NCBI GenBank assembly: GCA_024280195.1
Contig: JAJRQP010000293.1
Span: 1-10,708, forward strand
Source of the DNA: Bacteroidota bacterium
Lineage (GTDB): Bacteria > Bacteroidota > Bacteroidia > Flavobacteriales_D > Crocinitomicaceae
Length of the DNA: 10,708 nt
Direction: 5' to 3'
Every line of letters begins with the position of its first letter. Position 1 is the first letter of the stretch. The notes under the pieces are model-generated. The model was not told the DNA's origin and did not search any database. It was given only the letters and a program-made list of their open reading frames with translations. The translations under genes and the position numbers were made by a program. Of this stretch, positions 1 through 6,482 are shown piece by piece.

Positions 1-1317
1 GCTGATTCTACAGCATTAATTACAGCAGTAGCAGAAGAAAGTCCTAACGGTGTATTTATCAAAAAAATTGGAGAAGATTTAGCAAATACTTTCGAGCCAA
101 CGAGAAGAGATATTCTCTCTGCAGCAAGGAAAGTTTTACGCATGGTTAGAGATGAAAACTCAGCTTCTAAAGCTGCCCTTTCTTCATGGGTAAAAAATTC
201 TATTGACATTAATTTCAACAGGTATAGTTCTCATTTACATTCTGAGTCAGAAAACTCTGCACTAAAAGTAAAACCTATCGCTCCAACTTATGGTGATGAT
301 GGAAGACTGGAAGATGGAAGAATTATTCTTCGAGATAATTACGATAAATTATTAGAAAACTATCCTCAAGCATTGGTTTACGGAGAAGACGCTGGAAAAA
401 TTGGCGGTGTTAACCAAACGCTTGAAGGAATGCAAGATAAATACGGAAAAACCCGTGTTGCTGACGTTGGAATTCGAGAATGCACAATTATTGGTCAAGG
501 TATCGGGATGGCAATGCGTGGACTACGTCCTATTGCAGAAATTCAATACTTAGATTATTTGCTGTATGCAATTCAAGTAATGTCTGATGATTTAGCAACG
601 GTTCAGTACAGAACCAAAGGTGGTCAAAAAGCTCCTTTAATCATCAGTACCAGAGGCCACCGTCTAGAAGGCGTTTGGCACAGTGGTTCTCCAATGGGAA
701 TGATTATTAATTCTATTCGAGGAATTCACGTTTGTGTACCTAGAAACATGACTAAAGCTGCGGGATTCTACAACACCTTAATGGTTGCAGATGAACCTGC
801 GTTAGTTATTGAGCCTTTAAATGGATACAGAACAAAAGAACCGATGCCAACAAATATTGGTGAGTTTAGAGAGCCTTTAGGAATTCCTGAGATTACCAAC
901 GAAGGAACAGATTTAACCATTGTTTCTTACGGTTCTACCTTTAATCTTTGTCAGGTTGCGGTTCAGCAATTGGCAGAATTAGAAATCTCTGTAGAATTAA
1001 TTGATGTGCAGACTTTACTTCCATTTGACATCAATCACATGATTGTCGATTCACTAAAGAAAACGAATCGCTTACTAATCGTTGATGAAGATGTTAGCAG
1101 TGGAGGAACGGCATATATTTTAGACAAAATTCTAGTAGAACAGAAAGGGTATTACCACTTAGATTCTGCTCCAGAAACATTGAGTTCTAAAAATCACAGA
1201 CCAGCTTATGGCTCAGATGGAGACTACTTTTCAAAGCCGAGCATCGATGATATTATAGAGAAGGTGTATGCAATGATGAATGAGGTTGATCCGGAAGGGT
1301 ATCCGAGTATTTATTGA
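1..1317 (+). CDS. Fused alpha/beta E1 component of a 2-oxoacid dehydrogenase, C-terminal part (5' partial)
   Basis: The frame is open from base 1, so the gene starts left of the window; the ATG at 142 is internal. The 438 visible codons hold the tail of the E1-alpha part, a linker (about 200-300) and a complete E1-beta part. E1-beta hallmarks are the GED turn (382-390), the G-I-R-E-C segment (469-483) whose Glu matches the residue that activates the thiamine diphosphate aminopyrimidine ring, the following G-L-R-P-I-A-E-I-Q stretch, and a transketolase C-terminal domain (about 900-1230) with L-L-P-F-D and V-D-E-D. The family decarboxylates a 2-oxoacid (pyruvate or branched-chain) and passes the acyl group to the lipoyl E2 protein. 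Alpha and beta are separate proteins in many bacteria; single-chain fusions of about 800 residues are usual in Flavobacteriia. The substrate cannot be read from this half. The gene ends in TGA with no convincing terminator. Confidence 0.9.
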   Translation, partial: ADSTALITAVAEESPNGVFIKKIGEDLANTFEPTRRDILSAARKVLRMVRDENSASKAALSSWVKNSIDINFNRYSSHLHSESENSALKVKPIAPTYGDDGRLEDGRIILRDNYDKLLENYPQALVYGEDAGKIGGVNQTLEGMQDKYGKTRVADVGIRECTIIGQGIGMAMRGLRPIAEIQYLDYLLYAIQVMSDDLATVQYRTKGGQKAPLIISTRGHRLEGVWHSGSPMGMIINSIRGIHVCVPRNMTKAAGFYNTLMVADEPALVIEPLNGYRTKEPMPTNIGEFREPLGIPEITNEGTDLTIVSYGSTFNLCQVAVQQLAELEISVELIDVQTLLPFDINHMIVDSLKKTNRLLIVDEDVSSGGTAYILDKILVEQKGYYHLDSAPETLSSKNHRPAYGSDGDYFSKPSIDDIIEKVYAMMNEVDPEGYPSIY

Positions 1318-1456
1318 GTTTGATTCCTCGACCACAATACTATTTGATTTTTCGACACGCTGCGCAGTTGGAGTATTCGATTGGTTAGAATGAAAAATAT
1401 TGAAGACTAAACTCTCAATAAAAAAGTAAGCCAAAACACTACTAAAATAAAGATTG

Positions 1457-2146
1457 ATGAAAATATTTTCTTTCTACATCATAGTTCTCATTCTTATTGG
1501 TTGTAAAACTGATACCTCCAAAGAAGAACTTAATCCTGTTATTGAAGTTTTACCTATTCTTGACGAGAAAGAAGAAGAAGATTTAACGATGAAAAAATTT
1601 AAAGAATTAATATCTACTATAGAAAAGGGATTCTCTAGCTTCAGCCCATCGTCCGTTGATTTAAGCAAACTAACAAAAATTGACACCTCTTTTCTCAATA
1701 AATATTTAATTCAACTAGAAGTAAACAGTTTACCACAATGGAATATTTATCATGATAAATACTAACCGTTTTTTTTATATGAATGGAACGAGGGACAAGA
1801 GAATAAATATTTCACAATGATCCAAAAAGATGAGTCTTGTTGCACAACATCATATCTTTGCATTTGCGACAACAACTTTCTTCCTATTAAAATATTTTCT
1901 TTATCGTGTGATGGAGGTGACGGTGGCTGGAGTATGTATAGTTATACAGAATTAAATTCAAAGTTATCATATATGGTTTACTCAATGGAATTATTTGAAG
2001 ACTGGGAATTAGACACTAACCAAGTGGTGTTTAGCACGTATAAAAATGATTCTTCCGTTATTCTAATTGATTTCTCTAATTCTGAAATTATTATTGACAC
2101 TTTATTTAAACAAATAACTGACACAATAGTTTTTGACCAAGGATAA
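1457..2146 (+). pseudogene. Small lipoprotein of unknown function, interrupted by one in-frame TAA
   Basis: From ATG 1457 the product begins with a short hydrophobic signal peptide ending in L-I-G-C, a lipobox, so a lipid-anchored envelope protein is expected. An acidic Glu/Asp/Lys-rich segment follows. At 1763-1765 the frame meets TAA. After the stop the same frame continues without interruption (P-F-F-L-Y-E-W-N, then from 1817 a Cys-rich and Gly-rich stretch with C-D-G-G-D-G-G-W) to TAA at 2144-2146. The whole would be about 229 residues. Because the second half has no signal peptide and its first possible ATG (1817) lies well inside the open stretch, one gene broken by a nonsense change is the simplest reading. 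Alternatives are a sequencing error, or a 102-residue lipoprotein followed by a separate 109-residue protein. A TTG three bases upstream (1454) is a less likely start than ATG 1457. I do not recognise the family. Confidence 0.6.
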
Positions 2147-2243
2147 TAAATCCTCAACGAACAAGTACATTCACGAAGCCATTAATTCTACATTCCACAC
2201 TCAGCAACCTAAGTTACTCTCCACATCCTCCCTTCTATCTATC

Positions 2244-2251
2244 TATCTTTG
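2244..2251 (+). promoter_or_regulatory. Bacteroidetes-type -7 box for the thioredoxin-like gene
   Basis: TATCTTTG is an exact match to the Bacteroidetes -7 consensus TAnnTTTG. It lies 32 bases before the start codon at 2284, which gives a short leader. It is the end of a (TATC)3 run at 2236-2247. No TTTG -33 element is present at the usual 17-20 base spacing, so the call rests on the -7 box and its position. Confidence 0.55.
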
Positions 2252-2283
2252 TAAGGACTTAAAAAACAAAACATCTAAGAAAC

Positions 2284-2856
2284 ATGAATTGGACAGAATA
2301 CACATCGAAGTTTGCAAGTATCCTAGACGGTACTTTCACAGAAAAGCCATATGACAATGCTGAATATATGGAATACGTTAAACTCAATAATTCACGTTTA
2401 AATCGTTGGAATAAGAAATTAGAGATTCCTGAAGATGCAATGGCAATTATTAAAAACATTGATGAACCACAAACTTGGATTCTCATTGTTGAGCATTGGT
2501 GTGGAGATGCAGCTAATTTAGCTCCCGTAATCAATAAAATTGCTGAAGCAAACGAAAACATAACCTTAGATATTCAACTAAGAGACAGCGAGCCTTTTCT
2601 TATTGAACAATACTTAACCAATGGAGGAAAATCTGTGCCTAAGTTAATTGTTAGAGATAGCAAAGGAGAAGATTTGTTTACTTGGGGCCCAAGACCAGCA
2701 GAATGTCAAGAAATGGTCATGAAAAATAAAGATGCTGATATGACAGCGCATGAGAAAAAGCATGCAATTCAACTATGGTATAACGTAGATAAAGGACAAT
2801 CTGCCTTTAATGAATTAGCAACCTTGATTTCAGAAACAACGAAAGTAGAAGCATAA
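2284..2856 (+). CDS. Thioredoxin-fold family protein with a single active-site cysteine
   Basis: This 190-residue protein has no signal peptide and should be cytoplasmic. After an N-terminal helical extension (about residues 1-60) comes a thioredoxin core: a beta strand (W65-E70), the active-site segment W72-C73-G74-D75-A76, and the cis-proline loop S-V-P at 117-119. The classical second cysteine of CxxC is replaced by Ala76; the only other Cys is C141, far from the site. It resembles the Thioredoxin_9-like 'thioredoxin family protein' group common in Bacteroidetes, where a W-C-G-D motif is usual. Without a resolving cysteine it cannot act as a normal dithiol reductase; a monothiol or bacillithiol/thiol-dependent role is possible but unproven. 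It is probably a single-gene unit: a -7 box lies just upstream and a hairpin terminator follows 7 bases after the stop. Confidence 0.8.
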   Translation: MNWTEYTSKFASILDGTFTEKPYDNAEYMEYVKLNNSRLNRWNKKLEIPEDAMAIIKNIDEPQTWILIVEHWCGDAANLAPVINKIAEANENITLDIQLRDSEPFLIEQYLTNGGKSVPKLIVRDSKGEDLFTWGPRPAECQEMVMKNKDADMTAHEKKHAIQLWYNVDKGQSAFNELATLISETTKVEA

Positions 2857-2863
2857 ATTATTA

Positions 2864-2892
2864 GAGTATTCTATCAAAAAAATAGAATACTC
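2864..2892. terminator. Bidirectional hairpin terminator between convergent genes
   Basis: An 11-bp perfect stem (GAGTATTCTAT at 2864-2874 with its complement at 2882-2892) closes a 7-base loop. It lies 7 bases after the thioredoxin-like stop and 3 bases beyond the end of the leftward methyltransferase gene. On the + strand it is followed by a C and TTTT; on the - strand by a TAATAATTT tract. It probably serves both genes, although the T-runs are short and the stem is AT-rich. Confidence 0.7.
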
Positions 2893-2895
2893 CTT

Positions 2896-3600
2896 TTACT
2901 TTCTTAAATCAATAGAATGAAACTCTTTGGTCAACTCAATGTATTCGTCAGAATAAGAATTATCTAGTTTCCTCACAACCATTTCGTTTTCTTCATGGAG
3001 AATTACAGAACGATTAAAGCAAAGAACAACGCGATTCACCTCTTTGTTAGACTTTCCTTTAATAGAATAAATAGTCTTTACGAACAAGTTGTTCGACGCT
3101 CCTAATGAAATCCATTTATCTTGCTCAGAAAATGGGATGATTACCCAAAATTCTCCCTCAACAGAAAGCAATGAATTAACTTTCTTCAAAATCACTGAAG
3201 AAGGTAAACTATCTTCATGCCGAGCTTGCGCTTTTCGACTATCTTCATTTAAGTTAGTCGTTGCATAGTATGGTGGATTAGAGAAAATCAAGTCGTATTT
3301 ATTCTCCTTATTAAAATTATCAAAATCCTCTTGAAAAACGGACAATCTATCTAACCAAGACGAGTTCTTAAAATTCAATGCGCATTCTTCTGCCGCTAAC
3401 TCATCTATCTCAACTGCATCAATTTGAATTGTAGGATTCAGTTGTGCAACCATTAAAGAAAGAACGCCCGTTCCTGCTCCAATATCTAAACCTCTTTTTT
3501 TTTTTGATGAATCAATCAATGCTCCCAATATCATTGCATCCGTTCCGACTTTCATCGCGGAAGCAGATTGTCTGACTGAGAAATGTTTGAAATGGAACAT
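2896..3600 (-). CDS. trmN6: tRNA1(Val) adenine(37)-N6-methyltransferase (TrmN6/YfiC family)
   Basis: This 234-residue Rossmann-fold methyltransferase transfers a methyl group from S-adenosylmethionine to N6 of an adenine. The N-terminus (F-H-F-K-H-F-S-V-R-Q with M-K-V-G-T-D at 16-21) is the YfiC signature. The SAM-binding glycine loop is D-I-G-A-G-T-G (39-45), followed by acidic E64, which should contact the ribose. The catalytic N-P-P-Y-Y motif (108-112) marks exocyclic amino methylation. The length fits the family. By homology the target is A37 of tRNA1(Val), next to the anticodon. It is the third gene of a leftward translation cluster after rpsP and rimM, 161 bases behind rimM. An A11 run in the coding strand (3495-3505) encodes K33-K35 and the first base of R36, just before the SAM loop. 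Six tandem heptamers start 12 bases upstream of the ATG. Confidence 0.88.
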   Translation of the reverse strand: MFHFKHFSVRQSASAMKVGTDAMILGALIDSSKKKRGLDIGAGTGVLSLMVAQLNPTIQIDAVEIDELAAEECALNFKNSSWLDRLSVFQEDFDNFNKENKYDLIFSNPPYYATTNLNEDSRKAQARHEDSLPSSVILKKVNSLLSVEGEFWVIIPFSEQDKWISLGASNNLFVKTIYSIKGKSNKEVNRVVLCFNRSVILHEENEMVVRKLDNSYSDEYIELTKEFHSIDLRK

Positions 3601-3612
3601 CTTTGAGTGTGG

Positions 3613-3654
3613 AGTGATAAGTGATAAGTGATAAGTGATAAGTGATAAGTGATA
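3613..3654 (-). repeat. Six perfect tandem copies of a 7-base unit (AGTGATA on the + strand)
   Basis: Bases 3613-3654 are six exact head-to-tail copies of AGTGATA (TATCACT on the transcribed strand of the methyltransferase gene). A degenerate seventh copy, AGTGTGG, sits in register at 3606-3612, ending 5 bases from the start codon. The array lies in the untranslated leader or promoter region of the leftward gene, so a change in copy number would alter spacing but not coding. Seven is not a multiple of three, which is consistent with a noncoding location. Confidence 0.92.
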
Positions 3655-3713
3655 TAATGTTATAGTTGATAATAAAGTTACGTGAGCAATGATTGAGGGA
3701 ATGCTTCTATTTT

Positions 3714-3760
3714 TAATTACTCATTGCTAATTACTCATTATTAATTATTAATTATTAATT
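3714..3760. repeat. Degenerate 7-base-periodic AT-rich repeat downstream of rimM
   Basis: Read in sevens from 3714, the units are TAATTAC, TCATTGC, TAATTAC, TCATTAT, TAATTAT, TAATTAT and a partial TAATT. This is two near-identical 14-mers followed by three exact ATTAATT copies (3740-3760). It begins 2 bases after the rimM stop codon on the + map and shares its 7-base period with the array at 3613-3654. No clear intrinsic terminator is visible in this gap. Confidence 0.8.
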
Positions 3761-3761
3761 C

Positions 3762-4292
3762 TCACAAGTCGAGATACATTTCAACGAGTCCTTCTGGCGC
3801 AGAAATGTGCAATTCTTTTTTAGATCTATCTACTTTCTTAACTAGTCCTTTTAATAACGGGACAAGAATTTCTTTCTCGTCCTTAAGGATCTGCAACAAC
3901 GGATTTACTTTCAAATCAATAACTTGTTCTACGGTTCCAATGTTTCCGTTTTTCTCATCTATAACTGTAAAACCGACAATTTCATGGTCGTAAAAATTAA
4001 TTCCTTTTAATTCAGGAAGAATTTGAGCAGGTAAATAAACATCTTTTCGAAGCAATAATTTTGCAGCATCCTCATCTGTTACTCCTTCCAATTTCACTGC
4101 TGCGAAACCTTTGTTCTTCAACTTCAAAGAGTCAATAAAGAAAGGAGTTAAATTATTATCAATGTCCACAAAAATTGCATCTAGACTAGTGTAGTCTTCT
4201 GGATTTGTAACATCTAAAAAAAGGGAGATTTCACCTTTGTATCCGTACAATTTAGCAACATGTCCTAAATGAAAACAATCTTGTTTATTCAT
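3762..4292 (-). CDS. rimM: Ribosome maturation factor RimM
   Basis: RimM binds ribosomal protein S19 in the 30S head and assists late maturation of the 16S rRNA 3' domain. The 176-residue product has the family's two domains: an N-terminal beta barrel opening with G-H-V-A-K-L-Y-G-Y-K-G-E-I (residues 10-22), the standard RimM signature, and a C-terminal PRC barrel (about 97-176). The PRC barrel has I-N-F-Y-D-H-E-I-V-G-F and the late I-L-V-P-L and K-V-D motifs. The length is normal. It follows rpsP, the classic rpsP-rimM pairing, with a 70-base gap. An intrinsic terminator ends 10 bases before the ATG, so expression probably depends on readthrough from rpsP or on an unseen promoter. No strong Shine-Dalgarno sequence is present, as is usual in Bacteroidetes. 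Confidence 0.93.
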   Translation of the reverse strand: MNKQDCFHLGHVAKLYGYKGEISLFLDVTNPEDYTSLDAIFVDIDNNLTPFFIDSLKLKNKGFAAVKLEGVTDEDAAKLLLRKDVYLPAQILPELKGINFYDHEIVGFTVIDEKNGNIGTVEQVIDLKVNPLLQILKDEKEILVPLLKGLVKKVDRSKKELHISAPEGLVEMYLDL

Positions 4293-4302
4293 AATTGATG
4301 GT

Positions 4303-4341
4303 AAAAAAATAGCGTTTCACTGCCAAAGCAATGAAACGCTA
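4303..4341 (-). terminator. Intrinsic terminator between rpsP and rimM
   Basis: Read leftward, a 10-bp perfect stem (TAGCGTTTCA paired with TGAAACGCTA; 4332-4341 with 4310-4319) continues after one mismatch with a 3-bp TGC/GCA stem around a 4-base loop. It is followed directly by seven T residues (A-run at 4303-4309 on the + strand). It starts 21 bases after the rpsP stop and ends 10 bases before the rimM start. Its likely role is partial termination, making S16 in excess over RimM. Confidence 0.85.
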
Positions 4342-4362
4342 AAAAATGTATTAAACAAATAA

Positions 4363-4992
4363 TTACTCAGCAGCTGGTTCTTCTCCTTTTGGAGCTTCTT
4401 CCGTTTTTACTTCTGGTGCTGCTGCTTCAACAGGTGCTTCTGGAGCAACCTCTTCTACTGTTTCAGTAGCTGTTTCAACAACCTCTTCAGTTGCTTCTGC
4501 AGCTGGAGCCTCAACTTCTGGAGCTGCTTCAACTGGAGTATTCTTCGCTTCTATTTCTTTTGCTCTTGCAGCATTCACTTCTGCTTCTGCTTTTAACGCA
4601 TCTGCTTTTGCTTTTGCAGCAGTCTTATCAAGACCACTTGCTTTTGCAGCAATTTTTGAATCTTTTTCTTCTAACCACTTTGCAAATTTCTCTTCAACTT
4701 GCGCATCAGTTAAGGCACCTTTTGCCACACCTTTAATTAAGTGATTTTTGTACAAAATACCTTTATAAGATAATAATGCTCTCGCAGTATCAGTCATTTC
4801 AGCTCCAACTTGTACCCAACTTAATGTTCTCTCGAAATTAATCTCGATAGTCGCTGGATTTGTGTTTGGATTGTACGTTCCTAATTTCTCAATGAACTTA
4901 CCGTCTCTTGGTGCTCTTGTGTCTGCTGCTACAATGTGGTAAAATGCTCTTGATTTCTTACCGTGTCTTTGCAATCTAATTTTAGTTGCCAT
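4363..4992 (-). CDS. rpsP: 30S ribosomal protein S16 (bS16) with a long Ala/Glu-rich C-terminal extension
   Basis: S16 is a primary assembly protein that binds the 5' domain of 16S rRNA. Residues 1 to about 85 are the conserved core: M-A-T-K-I-R-L-Q-R-H-G opening, A-D-T-R-A-P-R-D-G-K-F-I-E-K-L-G-T-Y-N-P (24-42), then the W-V-Q-V-G-A motif (59-64). The E. coli protein is 82 residues; this one is 209. Residues about 95-150 are Lys/Ala/Glu-rich and probably a long helix. Residues 151-209 are a low-complexity tail of Ala, Pro, Val and Glu with 18 Glu and only 2 Lys, probably disordered. Extended S16 proteins are known in Bacteroidetes, but the tail's role is not established. The gene has its own -7 box at 5067-5074 and a terminator after the stop. 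Confidence 0.95.
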   Translation of the reverse strand: MATKIRLQRHGKKSRAFYHIVAADTRAPRDGKFIEKLGTYNPNTNPATIEINFERTLSWVQVGAEMTDTARALLSYKGILYKNHLIKGVAKGALTDAQVEEKFAKWLEEKDSKIAAKASGLDKTAAKAKADALKAEAEVNAARAKEIEAKNTPVEAAPEVEAPAAEATEEVVETATETVEEVAPEAPVEAAAPEVKTEEAPKGEEPAAE

Positions 4993-5008
4993 AATGTGTT
5001 TACAGTTT

Positions 5009-5023
5009 GAGGTGCTAAACCTC
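5009..5023 (-). promoter_or_regulatory. Small hairpin in the rpsP leader
   Basis: In the rpsP leader, GAGGT and ACCTC form a 5-bp stem around a 5-base loop, ending 16 bases before the start codon. A second pairing, GTTT with the AAAC just downstream, uses overlapping bases and excludes the first. This could be a site for S16 feedback control, but it is short and I cannot test conservation. The upstream leader also holds a C/G-rich segment (about 5045-5066) that might pair further. Confidence 0.3.
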
Positions 5024-5066
5024 TATTTATAAAATAATTTAATCCCATCTTCCCGAGACAGGAGCG

Positions 5067-5074
5067 CAAAGATA
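5067..5074 (-). promoter_or_regulatory. Bacteroidetes-type -7 box for rpsP
   Basis: On the - strand these bases read TATCTTTG, an exact TAnnTTTG match, 74 bases upstream of the rpsP start codon. A transcript starting just downstream would carry a leader of roughly 65 bases. No TTTG -33 element is found at the usual spacing, which is common for such promoters. Confidence 0.6.
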
Positions 5075-5258
5075 CAATAATCTTAGTTAGATAATAATTT
5101 TTAAGCCTATTCTTTTTCGGAAGAAACAATTAAAGAACTAATTCATCCTCATTTATATCAATAACAGCAAAATAAACCGTTCATCATTTCGTGTTTGCAA
5201 TTCCGTCAAAATTAGGTTAATTTCACAAACTTAATAACTACAACATACTTTATTGTCG

Positions 5259-6479
5259 ATGCAAAAAATTCTTTTTCTACTTCTGATTTTACCATTACAA
5301 CTTTTTAGTCAAGGCTACCAAGTTAACTTGCAAGGACAAGTTTCTCAAGGAATGGGAGGCGCAGGTTCTGCTCTAATGCAAGATGGTTCTGCTTTATTTT
5401 TCAATCCAGGAGGAGCATCCTTTATTCATAAGAATGAAATTAGTTTAAACCTCACGCCAACTTTTGGAAATAGTACTTTTTTAGAAAACAATACCAATTC
5501 GATTGCACACACAACTTCACCTGTTGGAACACCATTCTCTGCTTATGGAATTTTTCAAATTAAAGACAGTAGTAAGCTAAAGTTAGGAATGGCCATCTAT
5601 ACTCCATTTGGTTCTACTGTAGAATGGGAAGATGAATGGGCCGGAAGATTTGCTTTAACTCGTCTAAAACTATTATCTATATTTTTTCAACCAACTGTGA
5701 GTTATCGATTAACTGATAAAATTGGAATTGGAGCAGGATTCATTTATAGTTATGGAAAAGTAAATCTGCAAAAAGACTTGCCAATTCAAGATGCAAACGG
5801 AGAATACGGTCATGCAGAATTAGATGGTTCTGGAAATGGTATCGGATTCAATGTTGGCTTATTTCTTGACCTGACGAAACATGTAAACTTTGCAATTACT
5901 TATCGATCAAAAATCGATATGAAAGTAGACAAAGGCACCGCAACGTTTACAGTGCCTAGTTCTTTGGAAGATAAATTCCCTTCAGGAAATTTCAGTTCTT
6001 CTCTTCCTCTCCCGTCAGTCTTTACTTTTGGATTAGGAATCACCCCAAATGACAAGCTATCCATTGCTTTTGATGGAAACTATACTGACTGGACTGCTTA
6101 CGACACTCTTTCTTTTGATTATGAAAACAATACAGAATCTCTTGATGATACAAAATCACCAAGGAAGTATGTTGGCTCAATTGCTGCAAGATTAGGCGTA
6201 CAATATAAAGCAACTGATAAAATAACTGGTCGAGTTGGCTTCACTTATGCATTGTCCCCTGTAATTGATCGATATATCACTCCTGAAACACCTGATGCTA
6301 ATCGACTAAACTGGACAATTGGAATGGGGTATAAAATTTCAGATCAATTTTCAGTAGATGCTTCTCTCCTATTTACACAATTCAAAAGGGAGGCCACCAA
6401 TGAAGAAACGGGTCTGAGTGGAACATACAAAACCCGCGTTTGGGCGCCAGGTATTCAAATCAATTATACATTGAAATAA
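5259..6479 (+). CDS. FadL/OmpP1-family outer-membrane transporter
   Basis: From ATG 5259 the product is 406 residues with a signal peptide ending in L-F-S-Q, then a 14-stranded-barrel type sequence. The family passes long-chain fatty acids or other hydrophobic compounds through the outer membrane by lateral diffusion. Its signatures are the N-terminal hatch region with Q-G-M-G-G-A-G-S and F-F-N-P-G-G-A-S-F (NPA-type motif), Y-T-P-F-G-S followed by W-A-G-R-F, and alternating aromatic beta strands ending at I-N-Y-T-L-K. The substrate is not readable. TTG 5253 is in frame two codons upstream, but ATG gives a normal signal peptide. It is the first gene of a three-gene operon; the next start codon is 3 bases after its stop. 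I found no convincing promoter between rpsP and this gene, though one is expected. Confidence 0.88.
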   Translation: MQKILFLLLILPLQLFSQGYQVNLQGQVSQGMGGAGSALMQDGSALFFNPGGASFIHKNEISLNLTPTFGNSTFLENNTNSIAHTTSPVGTPFSAYGIFQIKDSSKLKLGMAIYTPFGSTVEWEDEWAGRFALTRLKLLSIFFQPTVSYRLTDKIGIGAGFIYSYGKVNLQKDLPIQDANGEYGHAELDGSGNGIGFNVGLFLDLTKHVNFAITYRSKIDMKVDKGTATFTVPSSLEDKFPSGNFSSSLPLPSVFTFGLGITPNDKLSIAFDGNYTDWTAYDTLSFDYENNTESLDDTKSPRKYVGSIAARLGVQYKATDKITGRVGFTYALSPVIDRYITPETPDANRLNWTIGMGYKISDQFSVDASLLFTQFKREATNEETGLSGTYKTRVWAPGIQINYTLK

Positions 6480-6482
6480 ATT

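Noticed and set aside
1231..1698. Two leftward open frames (1434-1231 and 1698-1474)
   Set aside because: They lie antisense to the E1 and lipoprotein genes, start without promoter or family similarity and have low-complexity products.
2133..2354. Rightward frame of 73 codons spanning the gap before the thioredoxin-like gene
   Set aside because: It overlaps the real start at 2284 in another frame, runs through the promoter-like TATCTTTG, and its product is Ser/Lys-rich with no recognisable domain.
3606..3760. CRISPR array or replication iterons
   Set aside because: The units are 7 bases with no spacers, and no Cas or replication initiator gene is near; simple heptanucleotide repeats explain it.
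4491..4736. Rightward frame rich in Leu and Gln opposite rpsP
   Set aside because: It is the antisense image of the Ala/Glu/Lys codons of the S16 extension, not a membrane protein.
4929..5129. Leftward 66-codon frame over the rpsP start and leader
   Set aside because: It overlaps rpsP in another frame and would cover the promoter; no domain is seen.
5194..5225. Promoter for the FadL operon (TTTG, 20 bases, TAATTTCA)
   Set aside because: The -33 element is exact but the -7 part matches only half of the TTTG core, so I did not list it, although a promoter is expected somewhere in 5130-5258.
5253..5258. TTG start for the FadL-type gene, and likewise TTG 1454 for the lipoprotein
   Set aside because: An ATG lies one or two codons downstream in each case and gives a normal signal peptide.
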